A stretch of DNA of 64,000 nt from an uncultured Anaerococcus sp. Lineage in GTDB: Bacteria; Bacillota; Clostridia; Tissierellales; Peptoniphilaceae. Both the position numbers and the translations under genes were made by a program. Positions within the stretch are counted from its first letter, which is position 1; each line of letters opens with the position of its first letter. The stretch is from NCBI RefSeq assembly GCF_943908415.1, contig NZ_CALTSY010000004.1, positions 41,693 to 105,692 on the forward strand, written 5' to 3'. The notes under the pieces are model-generated. The model made no database searches, had not been told where the DNA came from, and saw only the letters and a list, made by a program, of their open reading frames with translations. This document shows positions 1 to 8,256 of this stretch, one piece after another.

Positions 1-1191
1 TACATATTTGGCATCTATTTTATCAGCATAGTTTATTTTCTTTTTAAATTTTCCTTTTTCTAGATATATATCTGCTTTTTTGCCTTGTTTTTTTAATCTA
101 TTTAAAACATCTATTCCATAAAAATTAAATTCTTCATCCATTGGTAAAACTAAAAATTCAACTGTATCTACTTTTTTATCCTCTATAAGTCCCAGTTCTT
201 GAAGTTGGTAAAATAGCCTTGTAAGTCCTATAGACATACCGACACCTGGTAATTTTTGTTTGGTAAAATTACTTGCTAGATTATCATATCTACCACCAGA
301 ACAAACTGATCCTATAGACTCATATCCGTTTATAAATGTTTCATATACTGTAGATGTATAGTAATCTAAACCACGTGTTATACTTAAATCAATTTTAATA
401 TTTCTATCATCTACTCCAAATTTAAGCATATATTCGTAAACAGTTTTTAGCTCTTCTAGTCCTTCTTTATATAGTTCATCATCTGATAAACCAACTAACT
501 TTTCTATAGTTTCTTTATTAGATAAGTTAGATCCAATAAATTCTATAGTCTTCTTAGCTTTTTCTTCACCAATAATTTCATTTAAAATACTATTAGCTTT
601 TTCTATACCAATCTTATCTTTTTTATCTATAGTTCTTAAAACTTCTGTGCTATCTTCTATTTCTAAAGATTTAAAGAAACCATTCAAAAGCTTTCTATTG
701 TTAATATGGAAAGTTACGTTTGGAAAATCAATCCTTTTAAAAGCTTCATACATTACACAAGCTAGCAAGGCATCATTATAGATTGAAAGATTATTATTGC
801 CTATTATATCTATATCAGCTTGATAAAATTCCTTATATCTACCCTTCTGATTGCGTTCACCACGGTAAACTTTACCAATTTGATAGCGTTTGAATGGGAA
901 ATTTAGTTCAGAAAAATGTTCTGATACATAACGAGCTAAGGGTACTGTAAGGTCAAATCTTAGGCTCATGTCTTTAGAGTCACTGGCAATTTCAAAAATT
1001 TGTTTTTCTGTCTCTCCGCCACCCTTAGCAAAAAGTATTTCATTTTTTTCTATAACTGGAGTATCGATGGATGAAAATCCATAGTCTTTAAAAGTTTTTT
1101 CAATTGTATTTTTTATTTCATCTAAAACTTTTTGTTCATCTGGAAGTAGCTCCATGATCCCAGCAATAGTTGATGGTTTTATAATGTCCAT
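1..1191 (-). CDS. hisS: Histidine--tRNA ligase (3'-truncated by window edge)
   Basis: Class II aminoacyl-tRNA synthetase that charges tRNA-His in the cytoplasm. The ATG at 1191 follows GGAGAG, and the frame stays open for 397 codons to the window edge, so only the end of the C-terminal anticodon-binding domain is missing (family about 420 aa). Visible signatures are motif 2 (RGERNQKGRYKEFYQ), the HisRS-specific GLDYYTSTVYE and GGRYDNL. It reads away from the dehydrogenase gene upstream, separated by a 243 bp gap that holds that gene's terminator. I looked for a T-box leader in the gap and saw none (no TGG-ACCGCG-type box). Identification is firm; only the C-terminus is unseen. Confidence 0.96.
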   Translation of the reverse strand, partial: MDIIKPSTIAGIMELLPDEQKVLDEIKNTIEKTFKDYGFSSIDTPVIEKNEILFAKGGGETEKQIFEIASDSKDMSLRFDLTVPLARYVSEHFSELNFPFKRYQIGKVYRGERNQKGRYKEFYQADIDIIGNNNLSIYNDALLACVMYEAFKRIDFPNVTFHINNRKLLNGFFKSLEIEDSTEVLRTIDKKDKIGIEKANSILNEIIGEEKAKKTIEFIGSNLSNKETIEKLVGLSDDELYKEGLEELKTVYEYMLKFGVDDRNIKIDLSITRGLDYYTSTVYETFINGYESIGSVCSGGRYDNLASNFTKQKLPGVGMSIGLTRLFYQLQELGLIEDKKVDTVEFLVLPMDEEFNFYGIDVLNRLKKQGKKADIYLEKGKFKKKINYADKIDAKYV

Positions 1192-1329
1192 TATTCTCTC
1201 CTAAGCTTTTTAGTATATTATAACATATAATATAATACGCTATTTACTTAATACTAGCTATTTAATTTAATATACTAAAACTATCTTCCTTATCCCTACT
1301 ATTTAATTATAAGTAAAAATTTTCATATA

Positions 1330-1397
1330 AAAAAGGTGAAGAAATATATAAAATTCTAAGATTTTACTAGAATTATTGTATAACTTTCACCTTTTTC
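1330..1397 (-). terminator. Terminator after leucine dehydrogenase gene
   Basis: Inverted repeat of AAAAAGGTGAA and TTCACCTTTTT with a nested AATTCTA/TAGAATT hairpin in the loop. On the minus strand it lies just after the stop at 1435 and ends in a T-run. The rest of the 1192-1434 gap is AT-rich and holds only the hisS upstream region. Confidence 0.6.
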
Positions 1398-1434
1398 TTA
1401 TTTACTTATAATTATTTACATAACTAACAAATAC

Positions 1435-2526
1435 TTATCTTTTTAAAGAGGATTTTGGAGCTAAGTTAAATATTCCCTTAGTCTTTTCTATATCCTTTAT
1501 TCTCTGTTCTGCTAATCTATTTGCAGCTATATTTGTAGCTATATCTTCTTTTTTAGAGATTTCAAATACCTTTGATATTTGTTCAGCAATTTTGTCAATT
1601 TTTCTATTGGCTCTTTCTCTATTAAAACCACCATATAACTCATCATGACAGTGGATAACTCCTCCAGCATTTACTATAAAGTCTGGAGCATATAATATTC
1701 CTTTATCTTTTAAAACCTTACCATGGCGTTCTTCTTTTAATTGATTGTTTGCAGAGCCACAGATAATATCAAATTTCATCTTAGGAATAGTCTCATCATT
1801 GATAGTCGCACCTAGTGCACATGGAGCATATATATCTCCTTGCCAATCCCACATTTTATCTGCTTCTACTATTTCAATTCCACATTTTTTTGCTTCTTCT
1901 ATAGATTTTTCGTTTATATCACAGCCATAAACTTTAGCATCTTCTTCTTGGCAATATTTAGCAACATTTAAACCTACATTTCCTAATCCCTGTACTAAGA
2001 TTTTCTTATCTTTTAACGAGTCCTCTCCATATTTTTCTTTGGCACTTGCCTTTATAGACATATAGACTCCACGAGCTGTAGATGGGGATGGATTTCCAGA
2101 TGTACCCGGCTTCATAGAAGTACCTAGAACATAGTCTGTTTCTTGATATATGTGGTCCATATCATCTTCAGTAGTTCCTACATCTTCAGCGGTTATGTAT
2201 CTACCACCCATAGCATTAATATATCTAGCTAAAGACCTAAGCATAGCTTCTGTTTTTGGATGCTCATCGTCGATCATCACTACTGTTTTTGCTCCACCTG
2301 ACCAAATCCCACAGGCTGAATTTTTATATGTCATACCGCGAGCGAGCCTTAAAGCATCTTCTATGGCATCTTCTTCACTATCATAATGCCATATTCTACA
2401 TCCACCTATAGCAGGTCCTAAAACTGTATTATGGATGCATGTAACTGCGCGCAAACCTGTTTCAGAATCATTCATAAAAATAAGTTGTTCGTAATCATTT
2501 TCGTTCATTTTTTCAAATATGTTCAT
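1435..2526 (-). CDS. ldh: Leucine/valine/phenylalanine-type amino acid dehydrogenase
   Basis: NAD-dependent oxidative deamination of leucine, valine or a related amino acid to its 2-keto acid. I start at the ATG at 2526 (AAGGAGATACTT upstream), giving 363 aa, the family's usual length; a longer upstream frame would overlap the preceding gene. With this start, Lys68, Lys80 and Asp115 fall exactly where LeuDH catalytic residues are numbered (MTYKNSACGIW...GGAK; TAEDVGTT). The GLGNVG dinucleotide fold and DFIVNAGGVI follow. The usual GGGK is SGGAK here, so substrate preference is uncertain. It is the last gene of the keto-acid oxidoreductase operon, 13 bp after it, which supports branched-chain amino acid catabolism. 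The symbol ldh here means leucine dehydrogenase. Confidence 0.9.
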   Translation of the reverse strand: MNIFEKMNENDYEQLIFMNDSETGLRAVTCIHNTVLGPAIGGCRIWHYDSEEDAIEDALRLARGMTYKNSACGIWSGGAKTVVMIDDEHPKTEAMLRSLARYINAMGGRYITAEDVGTTEDDMDHIYQETDYVLGTSMKPGTSGNPSPSTARGVYMSIKASAKEKYGEDSLKDKKILVQGLGNVGLNVAKYCQEEDAKVYGCDINEKSIEEAKKCGIEIVEADKMWDWQGDIYAPCALGATINDETIPKMKFDIICGSANNQLKEERHGKVLKDKGILYAPDFIVNAGGVIHCHDELYGGFNRERANRKIDKIAEQISKVFEISKKEDIATNIAANRLAEQRIKDIEKTKGIFNLAPKSSLKR

Positions 2527-2539
2527 AAGTATCTCCTTA

Positions 2540-3664
2540 TTAAAATTTAGAATAAGATTGGTCTGCCCACCATTGTTCTTGGTGTAATTTGCTATGTTCA
2601 TCAAATTGATCAAAGTGATATTTTTCCCACTTTACTAATTCAGAGTATAATTCTTTGGATGCCCTATCATCAACCATTTTGCTAGCTTTTTTGTAAAATT
2701 CTAACTCATTATATTCAATATATAAGGAATTTTTTAAGGCTGATATGATTAGTTCGTCATCTAGATTTTTATCAATTTTTTCTTTAAATAAGGCTATATT
2801 TTTATAAGAATCATAGTCATTATCTAGGCTAGAATTAGGATTTTCTAATTTTTCTAATAAAGCCTTAATATACATAACATGTTCTTCTTCTTGCTTAGCT
2901 ACAGATTCAAATATAGCTTTATAACTTCCACTTAATTTAGAGTTTAAAAAATTATAATAATCGATAGCGTTTTGTTCAAATTCCAGGGCATATTTTGCAG
3001 TTTCTAATGGATTTTGAAAAATATTCTCATCGTATTCAAATGTGATTTCAGAGCTTATATCACCATCGTATGCAAAGGCTTGTGGAGTTTTTCTATAACT
3101 TTCATCTTTTTCCTTGCCTTCTTTATTTTTTATAAGCTCTCTTCCTGTATTTAAGGCTTCTTTATTTATAGGAATCAATTCTTTTTTCTTATCTCCAAAT
3201 ACCTTGGAAAAGGCTTCAATTATAGAATCTAACTTGACTAGATTAGTAACTTCTAGAAATGAACCAAGCATTACCATATTGGCCATTTTTATATTGCCAA
3301 GCTCTCTTGCCTTAGAACTAACGGGAACTTCATATATATTAATCTCATCATTGTCAAAGCCTTCAGTATCTACTAGTGATGAATTTATAAATAGATTACC
3401 TCCTGGCTTAACTATGCTACTAAATTTATCAAATGACGGCTGGTTCATAACTATAAGATCTGTTGCTATATCAATATTAGGAGCTCCTATAGGAGTATCT
3501 GATATTACTACCGAACAGTTAGCAGCACCTCCTCTCATCTCTGGACCATAAGATGGCATCCACGAAACTTCTAAGTCCTCAACCATACCTGCATAGGCTA
3601 TCATTTGACCCATAGCAAGCACACCTTGACCACCAAATCCGGCACATAAAATACGTCTTTGCAT
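2540..3664 (-). CDS. vorC: 2-ketoacid:ferredoxin oxidoreductase gamma subunit fused to a diiron ferritin-like domain
   Basis: Residues 1-185 are a normal gamma subunit (GFGGQGVLAMGQ; PSYGPEMRGGAANC; MANMVMLG), which helps VOR pass electrons from 2-keto acids to ferredoxin. Family members end near 180-190 aa. This one continues to 374 aa through a linker (about 186-222) into a helical ferritin-like/rubrerythrin-like domain (about 223-362). That domain shows a full diiron ligand set: Glu230 (EFEQNAIDYY), Glu259-x-x-His262 (QEEEH), Glu317 (YIEYNELEFY) and Glu347-x-x-His350 (WEKYH). There is no rubredoxin-like Cys4 tail. It sits one base after the beta subunit stop, so co-translation is likely. 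The fusion frame is uninterrupted. Function of the extra domain (peroxide/oxygen protection or iron supply) is inference. Confidence 0.88.
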   Translation of the reverse strand: MQRRILCAGFGGQGVLAMGQMIAYAGMVEDLEVSWMPSYGPEMRGGAANCSVVISDTPIGAPNIDIATDLIVMNQPSFDKFSSIVKPGGNLFINSSLVDTEGFDNDEINIYEVPVSSKARELGNIKMANMVMLGSFLEVTNLVKLDSIIEAFSKVFGDKKKELIPINKEALNTGRELIKNKEGKEKDESYRKTPQAFAYDGDISSEITFEYDENIFQNPLETAKYALEFEQNAIDYYNFLNSKLSGSYKAIFESVAKQEEEHVMYIKALLEKLENPNSSLDNDYDSYKNIALFKEKIDKNLDDELIISALKNSLYIEYNELEFYKKASKMVDDRASKELYSELVKWEKYHFDQFDEHSKLHQEQWWADQSYSKF

Positions 3665-3665
3665 A

Positions 3666-4415
3666 TTATTCCTCCTTGATTCTTCCTAATGGATAATAAG
3701 GTATCATATTATCATCAACCCATTTCATGGCTTCCACTGGTGTCATTCCCCAGTTTGTAGAACAAGTAGAAAGAACCTCTACTATACCAAATCCCTTGCC
3801 TTGGATTTGATATTCAAAGCATTTTTTAATGGAAGCTTTTGCTTTTCTGATATTAGCTGGAGAATTTACCGCTACTCTTTCCACAAATTTAGCGCCATCC
3901 AAAGTAGCTAGCATTTCTGAAACTCTTATTGGTTTACCAGACCATTTTTCATCACGTCCTTTAGGAGAGGTAGTTGTAACTTGACCTATCAATGAAGTAG
4001 GCGCCATTTGTCCACCTGTCATGCCATAGATGGCATTGTTTACAAATATTACTGATATATTTTCTCCCCTATGTGCTGCATGGACTATTTCATTAGTACC
4101 AATAGATGCTAGGTCTCCATCCCCTTGATAGGTAAATACAAAAGTTTCCGGAGATACTCTTTTGATACCTGTTGCTAAGGCTGGAGCCCTACCGTGATCT
4201 GCTAGAGTCATATCAACATTCCAATAAGCTGTAGAAGGAGCTGCACATCCAACTGGTGCTACTCCAACTGTGCTATCTGCTACTCCAAGCTCAACCAAGG
4301 ACTCAGCTATAAGTTTATGTATAACACCATGGGTGCAGCCTGGACAAAAATGAGTGGATACATCTGTCAAAGCAGCAGATTTTTCATAGACTACCTTTTC
4401 CTTTATATCAGTCAT
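3666..4415 (-). CDS. vorA: 2-ketoacid:ferredoxin oxidoreductase beta subunit (TPP-binding)
   Basis: Thiamine-diphosphate-binding catalytic subunit (249 aa) of the keto-acid:ferredoxin oxidoreductase. The TPP/Mg motif is GDGDLASIG...FVNNAIYGMTGGQ, and Cys residues near the N-terminus (HFCPGCTHG) and GCAAP fit the four-subunit VOR/KOR beta family. I start at the ATG at 4415, preceded by GGAGGG; a longer frame to 4451 would add an unconserved leader inside the alpha gene. It overlaps the alpha subunit gene by 8 bp. The enzyme decarboxylates branched-chain 2-keto acids to acyl-CoA, CO2 and reduced ferredoxin. Context with leucine dehydrogenase and BrnQ favours VOR over 2-oxoglutarate oxidoreductase. 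Confidence 0.92.
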   Translation of the reverse strand: MTDIKEKVVYEKSAALTDVSTHFCPGCTHGVIHKLIAESLVELGVADSTVGVAPVGCAAPSTAYWNVDMTLADHGRAPALATGIKRVSPETFVFTYQGDGDLASIGTNEIVHAAHRGENISVIFVNNAIYGMTGGQMAPTSLIGQVTTTSPKGRDEKWSGKPIRVSEMLATLDGAKFVERVAVNSPANIRKAKASIKKCFEYQIQGKGFGIVEVLSTCSTNWGMTPVEAMKWVDDNMIPYYPLGRIKEE

Positions 4416-5475
4416 ATCTTCCCTCCAAAATCTCTCTAGCTTCTTGAGCAATTTCTTCAGCTGTCGGAATCATTCCACCTAATCTATTGTAAAAGTGTAC
4501 TTTTTGCCTTCCTTCAACAGCAATCTTTACATCCTCTAACATTTGGCCATTATTCATTTCAACTACCAAAATATTTTTGCAATTTATCTTCTTATAAGAG
4601 TCAAATGGGAATGGCCACACAGATATAGGTCTTATAATCCCAACTTTATATCCTTCGTCCCTTAAGATCTGAATAGCAGTTTTTACTATTCTAGCTGAAG
4701 AACCATAAGAAGTTAGTATAAGATCACAATCTTTTACTCCATCCTCTTCAACTATTACTTCCTCTTCCATAATTTTTAGGTACTTTTCATATCTTTTTCT
4801 ATCATTAATTTCAAGTTGTGGTGTTGATAGCTCTAAAGATGTTATTACATTTCTATAGCCTCGTTCTCCACTTCTACCATCTGTAGCCCAGTCTTTAGGG
4901 CATCTATTTAATACTTCTTCATTAGCTTCAGGAAATTCTACTGGTTCCATCATCTGTCCAAGCATACCGTCAGCCATAATAAAAGCTGGCATCCTCCACT
5001 CATCCGCTTTATCAAAGGCTAATATAGTGTAATCTACTAGCTCTTGTACATTGCTTGGCGCATAAGCTAAGACTCTGTAATCACCATTGCCTCCACCGCG
5101 AGTTGTTTGAAAATAGTCCGTTTGTGATGGTTGAATAGATCCAAGCCCTGGACCACCTCTCATCATATTCACAATTACCATTGGTAAATCAGAACCAGCT
5201 GCTGAAGAAATGCCCTCTTGCATAAGTGAAATACCTGGCCCAGAAGAAGATGTCATTGTTCTATGTCCTGCTGCAGCTGCTCCATAAAGCATATATATCG
5301 ATGCAATTTCGCTTTCCGCCTGTAAAAACACTCCTCCTACTTCTGGTAACTTTCTAGAAAAGTATTCTGGAACTTCTGATTGAGGCGTAATAGGATATCC
5401 AAAATAGCTTCTACAACCTGCTCTAATAGCAGCTTCTGCAAGAGCTTCATTGCCTTTCATTAAAACCTTTGTCAT
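4408..5475 (-). CDS. vorB: 3-methyl-2-oxobutanoate:ferredoxin oxidoreductase alpha subunit
   Basis: Alpha subunit (355 aa) of a four-subunit 2-keto acid:ferredoxin oxidoreductase of the VorB type. Visible features are the opening KGNEALAEAAIRAGCRSYFGYPITPQ pattern (KGN-EA, FGYPITP), the pyrimidine-domain segment with SSSGPG and SLMQEGIS, and a C-terminal VEMNNGQM segment. Length and the block MMRGGPGLGSIQPSQ match subunits annotated VorB rather than pyruvate enzymes. Gene order is delta-alpha-beta-gamma, with 8 bp to the ferredoxin gene and an 8 bp overlap with beta. It acts in the cytoplasm with the TPP-binding beta subunit. Confidence 0.92.
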   Translation of the reverse strand: MTKVLMKGNEALAEAAIRAGCRSYFGYPITPQSEVPEYFSRKLPEVGGVFLQAESEIASIYMLYGAAAAGHRTMTSSSGPGISLMQEGISSAAGSDLPMVIVNMMRGGPGLGSIQPSQTDYFQTTRGGGNGDYRVLAYAPSNVQELVDYTILAFDKADEWRMPAFIMADGMLGQMMEPVEFPEANEEVLNRCPKDWATDGRSGERGYRNVITSLELSTPQLEINDRKRYEKYLKIMEEEVIVEEDGVKDCDLILTSYGSSARIVKTAIQILRDEGYKVGIIRPISVWPFPFDSYKKINCKNILVVEMNNGQMLEDVKIAVEGRQKVHFYNRLGGMIPTAEEIAQEAREILEGRYD

Positions 5476-5483
5476 AATTCCTC

Positions 5484-5717
5484 CTAGGATAATTTATAAA
5501 CTGAAATAACAGAGTCAGGACAAGTTATTGCACAATTGCCACAAGCAATACACTCATCAGGCCTAACTGCCGAAGAGGGTGAGTAGCCCTTAGCATTTAT
5601 GGTATTCATATCAAGTTCTAAGACGTTTTTAGGACATACACTTACGCAAAGTCCACATCCTTTACACAAGTCTTGGTTTATAACTACTTTTCCTATTCTT
5701 TTTTTAGTATCTGCCAT
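5484..5717 (-). CDS. vorD: 2x[4Fe-4S] ferredoxin-type delta subunit of VOR
   Basis: A 77-residue ferredoxin-like subunit with two complete [4Fe-4S] motifs, CKGCGLCVSVCP and CIACGNCAITCP. It would carry electrons from the TPP site to external ferredoxin. Its place as first subunit gene, 8 bp before vorB, is the usual delta-alpha-beta-gamma order of VOR/KOR enzymes. GGAGG-type ribosome-binding sites precede both this gene and vorB. Confidence 0.92.
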   Translation of the reverse strand: MADTKKRIGKVVINQDLCKGCGLCVSVCPKNVLELDMNTINAKGYSPSSAVRPDECIACGNCAITCPDSVISVYKLS

Positions 5718-5726
5718 AATTCCTCC

Positions 5727-6419
5727 CTAGCTCATCCAATCTTCTCTTAAGTATAAGTTTATTGGAAATAATTTATTTTTTATATCAATTGAGATCTTAG
5801 GATTATTTTTTAAACTTTTAGCTATGTCTTTTTGACATACGTCATATCTAAACTCAATATTAAGTTTTTCAGATACTTCATTGACTATAGCATGGCCCTT
5901 TAATACGTCTGATTCACTAGTGCTTTTTAGCATGTGACTTGTATTAATTAGCACATTTGTTTTAACACCAGCCATAGCTTCTATTTCTTTCATATATGCT
6001 ATAATATCATCCACGTTTGATGTTTCAGGTCTATTGGTGTTTATAACAAAAATATTCTCAGTGTTTTTTAAATATTGTTTGTAAGTCCTAAGTATCAGCG
6101 CACCTTTAGGGTCTCCTCCTAAATCTAAAATAGCTTGATAAGACTTATCTTGTATAGGTTTTAGAATGCTTGGATCTAGGGCCGGTACATCTAATACATC
6201 TTGATGCCCTCTAGAAGATGAATAAACTTCTATAGAATTTTCTTCTAATAATGCTGTCTTTTCTCTAACTCTAAAATACATATTTATAATGTCCAGGTCG
6301 CATATAGCTACTTTTTCAAAGTATTTACTTAGATATAGACCATAATTTATAGAAAATTCGCTCTTACCAGATCCAAAGTGCCCATAAACTATATGTATTC
6401 TCTTTTCTATTTTATCCAC
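5727..6419 (-). CDS. P-loop ATPase of unknown role, first gene of the vor operon
   Basis: A 230-residue P-loop NTPase of the MinD/ParA-CobQ type: Walker A GHFGSGKSE, a DLDI segment, and Walker B-like LDLGGDP. No membrane-targeting helix or partner gene is seen. It is 9 bp upstream of vorD and shares the vor promoter. Such ATPases are found next to keto-acid oxidoreductases in other Clostridia as far as I recall; a maturation or metal-insertion role would be inference. The start is odd: the only in-frame start after the upstream TAG is GTG at 6419, and the AGGGGG Shine-Dalgarno abuts it with no spacer. Confidence 0.8.
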   Translation of the reverse strand: MDKIEKRIHIVYGHFGSGKSEFSINYGLYLSKYFEKVAICDLDIINMYFRVREKTALLEENSIEVYSSSRGHQDVLDVPALDPSILKPIQDKSYQAILDLGGDPKGALILRTYKQYLKNTENIFVINTNRPETSNVDDIIAYMKEIEAMAGVKTNVLINTSHMLKSTSESDVLKGHAIVNEVSEKLNIEFRYDVCQKDIAKSLKNNPKISIDIKNKLFPINLYLREDWMS

Positions 6420-6492
6420 CCCCTATTAAATAAATAATGCAAGTTATTTCAATTAGTATCTTTAGCTAATATCAACAACTTATCTTATAAAT

Positions 6493-6521
6493 AGTATACA
6501 AGATTTAGAAGATAAATGCAA
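6493..6521 (-). promoter_or_regulatory. SigA-type promoter of the vor operon
   Basis: On the minus strand, TTGCAT (6521-6516), a 17 bp spacer and TATACT (6498-6493). It lies about 75 bp before the ATPase start. The rest of 6420-6845 is very AT-rich with no gene on either strand that I can support. Confidence 0.65.
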
Positions 6522-6845
6522 TCGTTTTCTTTTAAAATATTTCTGTATATCCGTTTATAATAATATAATATTAGATGAATTTCGGTTAATTATTTTAAAA
6601 TTTAATTAAAAATTAAACTGATAAAAACTGAACAATTATAGATATTAGCTATCATTTCTTATTTAAAAAAACTTTATTATTATATTTTTCGGATTTTTAA
6701 ATTATGCTGCTATAGTTAATAATTATACAATGTTTAACAACATTAAGAAAACGATTTTATAAAATGAATAAATAATCTTTTTTTATTTGTAGACATATCT
6801 TTAAGAAATTACAAAAAAATATTTCTTATATTAAAATTCAATAAA

Positions 6846-6883
6846 AAAACGAGCTATACAATTTTACTTGCATTACTCGTTTT
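6846..6883 (-). terminator. Terminator of brnQ
   Basis: Stem AAAACGAG / CTCGTTTT with a 22 nt loop, followed on the minus strand by a run of seven T. It lies directly after the brnQ stop at 6889. Confidence 0.75.
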
Positions 6884-6888
6884 CATAA

Positions 6889-8202
6889 TTACAATCCTAG
6901 ATTAGCATTTAACATTTTGCCCCTGTCATTAGTTTCCCTTCTAGAAAGTAATATTCCTAAGATAAAAGTTAGTATAAAAGGCACAAGCCATGGGAAACCT
7001 GAATTATAAAAAGGTAGCCATGATATAATTTTATTTAGCGAGCTAAGATTAGATATATCAAAAACCCTAACATAGTCTATTATTGTTTGAATGATAGCTA
7101 CTATAGTAACAACTGTAAAAGTTACTTTTCTATACTTATACTCAATTTCTTTATCCATTAAGTTATATACTATCATAGTTAAAAACACAGGATAGGCAAA
7201 ATTTAGCATAGGAAAAGTAAAGTTTACTATTCCATCAACTCCAACTAAAGATAATATAAGAGAAATCCCAGTGATAATAATAAGCATTTTTTTGTATGAA
7301 ATTTTATCATTAAAGATCTCTACAAAAATCTCAGATATAGAGCTAGTAAGACCTACAGCAGTCGTAAGACAAGCTAATGCTATAATAGAAGATAATATGT
7401 ACTTACCTACAGGGCCTAATATAGAATGGGTTATGCTTATCAGTAAATCAACCCTTTCTGTTTTATCTTGATATACTATAGAGCTGGTAGCCCCTAAATA
7501 TGTTAAAGAAATATATACTAGCAAGAGTCCACAAGAAGCAACGGCTATAACCTGAAAAGTTTTCTTTAATAAATTATCTTCATATCCTTTATCAATCAAA
7601 GACTTGATTACTATAGGAGAAAATACCATTGCAGCTAGGGCATCCATAGTATTGTATCCTTCTGTAATAGATTTTGAAAAAACTTCTGCCTGACTATTAG
7701 AAGTAACTAATTTTTCTCCTATAGGATGTACTATGCCAGCTATTATCATTACAGCTAATACTATTAATAAGGCTGGCGTAAGATATTTTCCTATTACATC
7801 AATTATCTTGCTATTAGTAAAATTTAGCAAAAATGTTATACCAAAAAATAATATTATAAATAATATGTAAGATATATTAATTCCAGATGCTATGACTACC
7901 TCAGCACTAGTTGCACCAGTTCTAGGTATAGCCCCTAAGGGGCCTATGACCAAAATTACTAATAAAGTAATTATATATCCAAGCCTAGGACCACTTACCT
8001 GGGTGAACTTTTTTACATTCCCATCTTTTTTTGCCATAGCTATTACACCAAGTGATGCTAAGCCAACTCCTGTCAGCAAGAATCCTATACTAGAAATCAA
8101 CCAACTTGCTCCAAAAGTCTTACCTAAAAATGGAGGAAAGATTAAATTCCCAGCTCCAAAAAATAAAGAAAATAAGGCAAAACCTACAATAATAACATCC
8201 AT
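6889..8202 (-). CDS. brnQ: Branched-chain amino acid:cation symporter (LIVCS family)
   Basis: A 437-residue integral membrane protein with about 12 hydrophobic segments that imports leucine, isoleucine and valine with Na+ or H+. The N-terminal GFALFSLFFGAGNLIFPPFLG and the GPLGAIPRTGATSAEV block are characteristic of BrnQ/BraB. The start ATG at 8202 follows AAGGAGATTATT. It is transcribed after the DUF6873 gene and ends in its own terminator. Proximity to leucine dehydrogenase and VOR suggests it feeds that pathway, though a 470 bp gap and separate promoter make it a distinct unit. Confidence 0.93.
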   Translation of the reverse strand: MDVIIVGFALFSLFFGAGNLIFPPFLGKTFGASWLISSIGFLLTGVGLASLGVIAMAKKDGNVKKFTQVSGPRLGYIITLLVILVIGPLGAIPRTGATSAEVVIASGINISYILFIILFFGITFLLNFTNSKIIDVIGKYLTPALLIVLAVMIIAGIVHPIGEKLVTSNSQAEVFSKSITEGYNTMDALAAMVFSPIVIKSLIDKGYEDNLLKKTFQVIAVASCGLLLVYISLTYLGATSSIVYQDKTERVDLLISITHSILGPVGKYILSSIIALACLTTAVGLTSSISEIFVEIFNDKISYKKMLIIITGISLILSLVGVDGIVNFTFPMLNFAYPVFLTMIVYNLMDKEIEYKYRKVTFTVVTIVAIIQTIIDYVRVFDISNLSSLNKIISWLPFYNSGFPWLVPFILTFILGILLSRRETNDRGKMLNANLGL

Positions 8203-8256
8203 AATAATCTCCTTGTAACAAATATTTAATAATTATACTTTAGTTTTTATAATTAT

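Noticed and set aside
1192..1434. T-box leader upstream of hisS
   Set aside because: The only structure is the terminator of the upstream gene; no T-box sequence or specifier hairpin is seen.
6420..6845. Small genes in the AT-rich gap
   Set aside because: No open frame with a ribosome-binding site; only the vor promoter is supportable.
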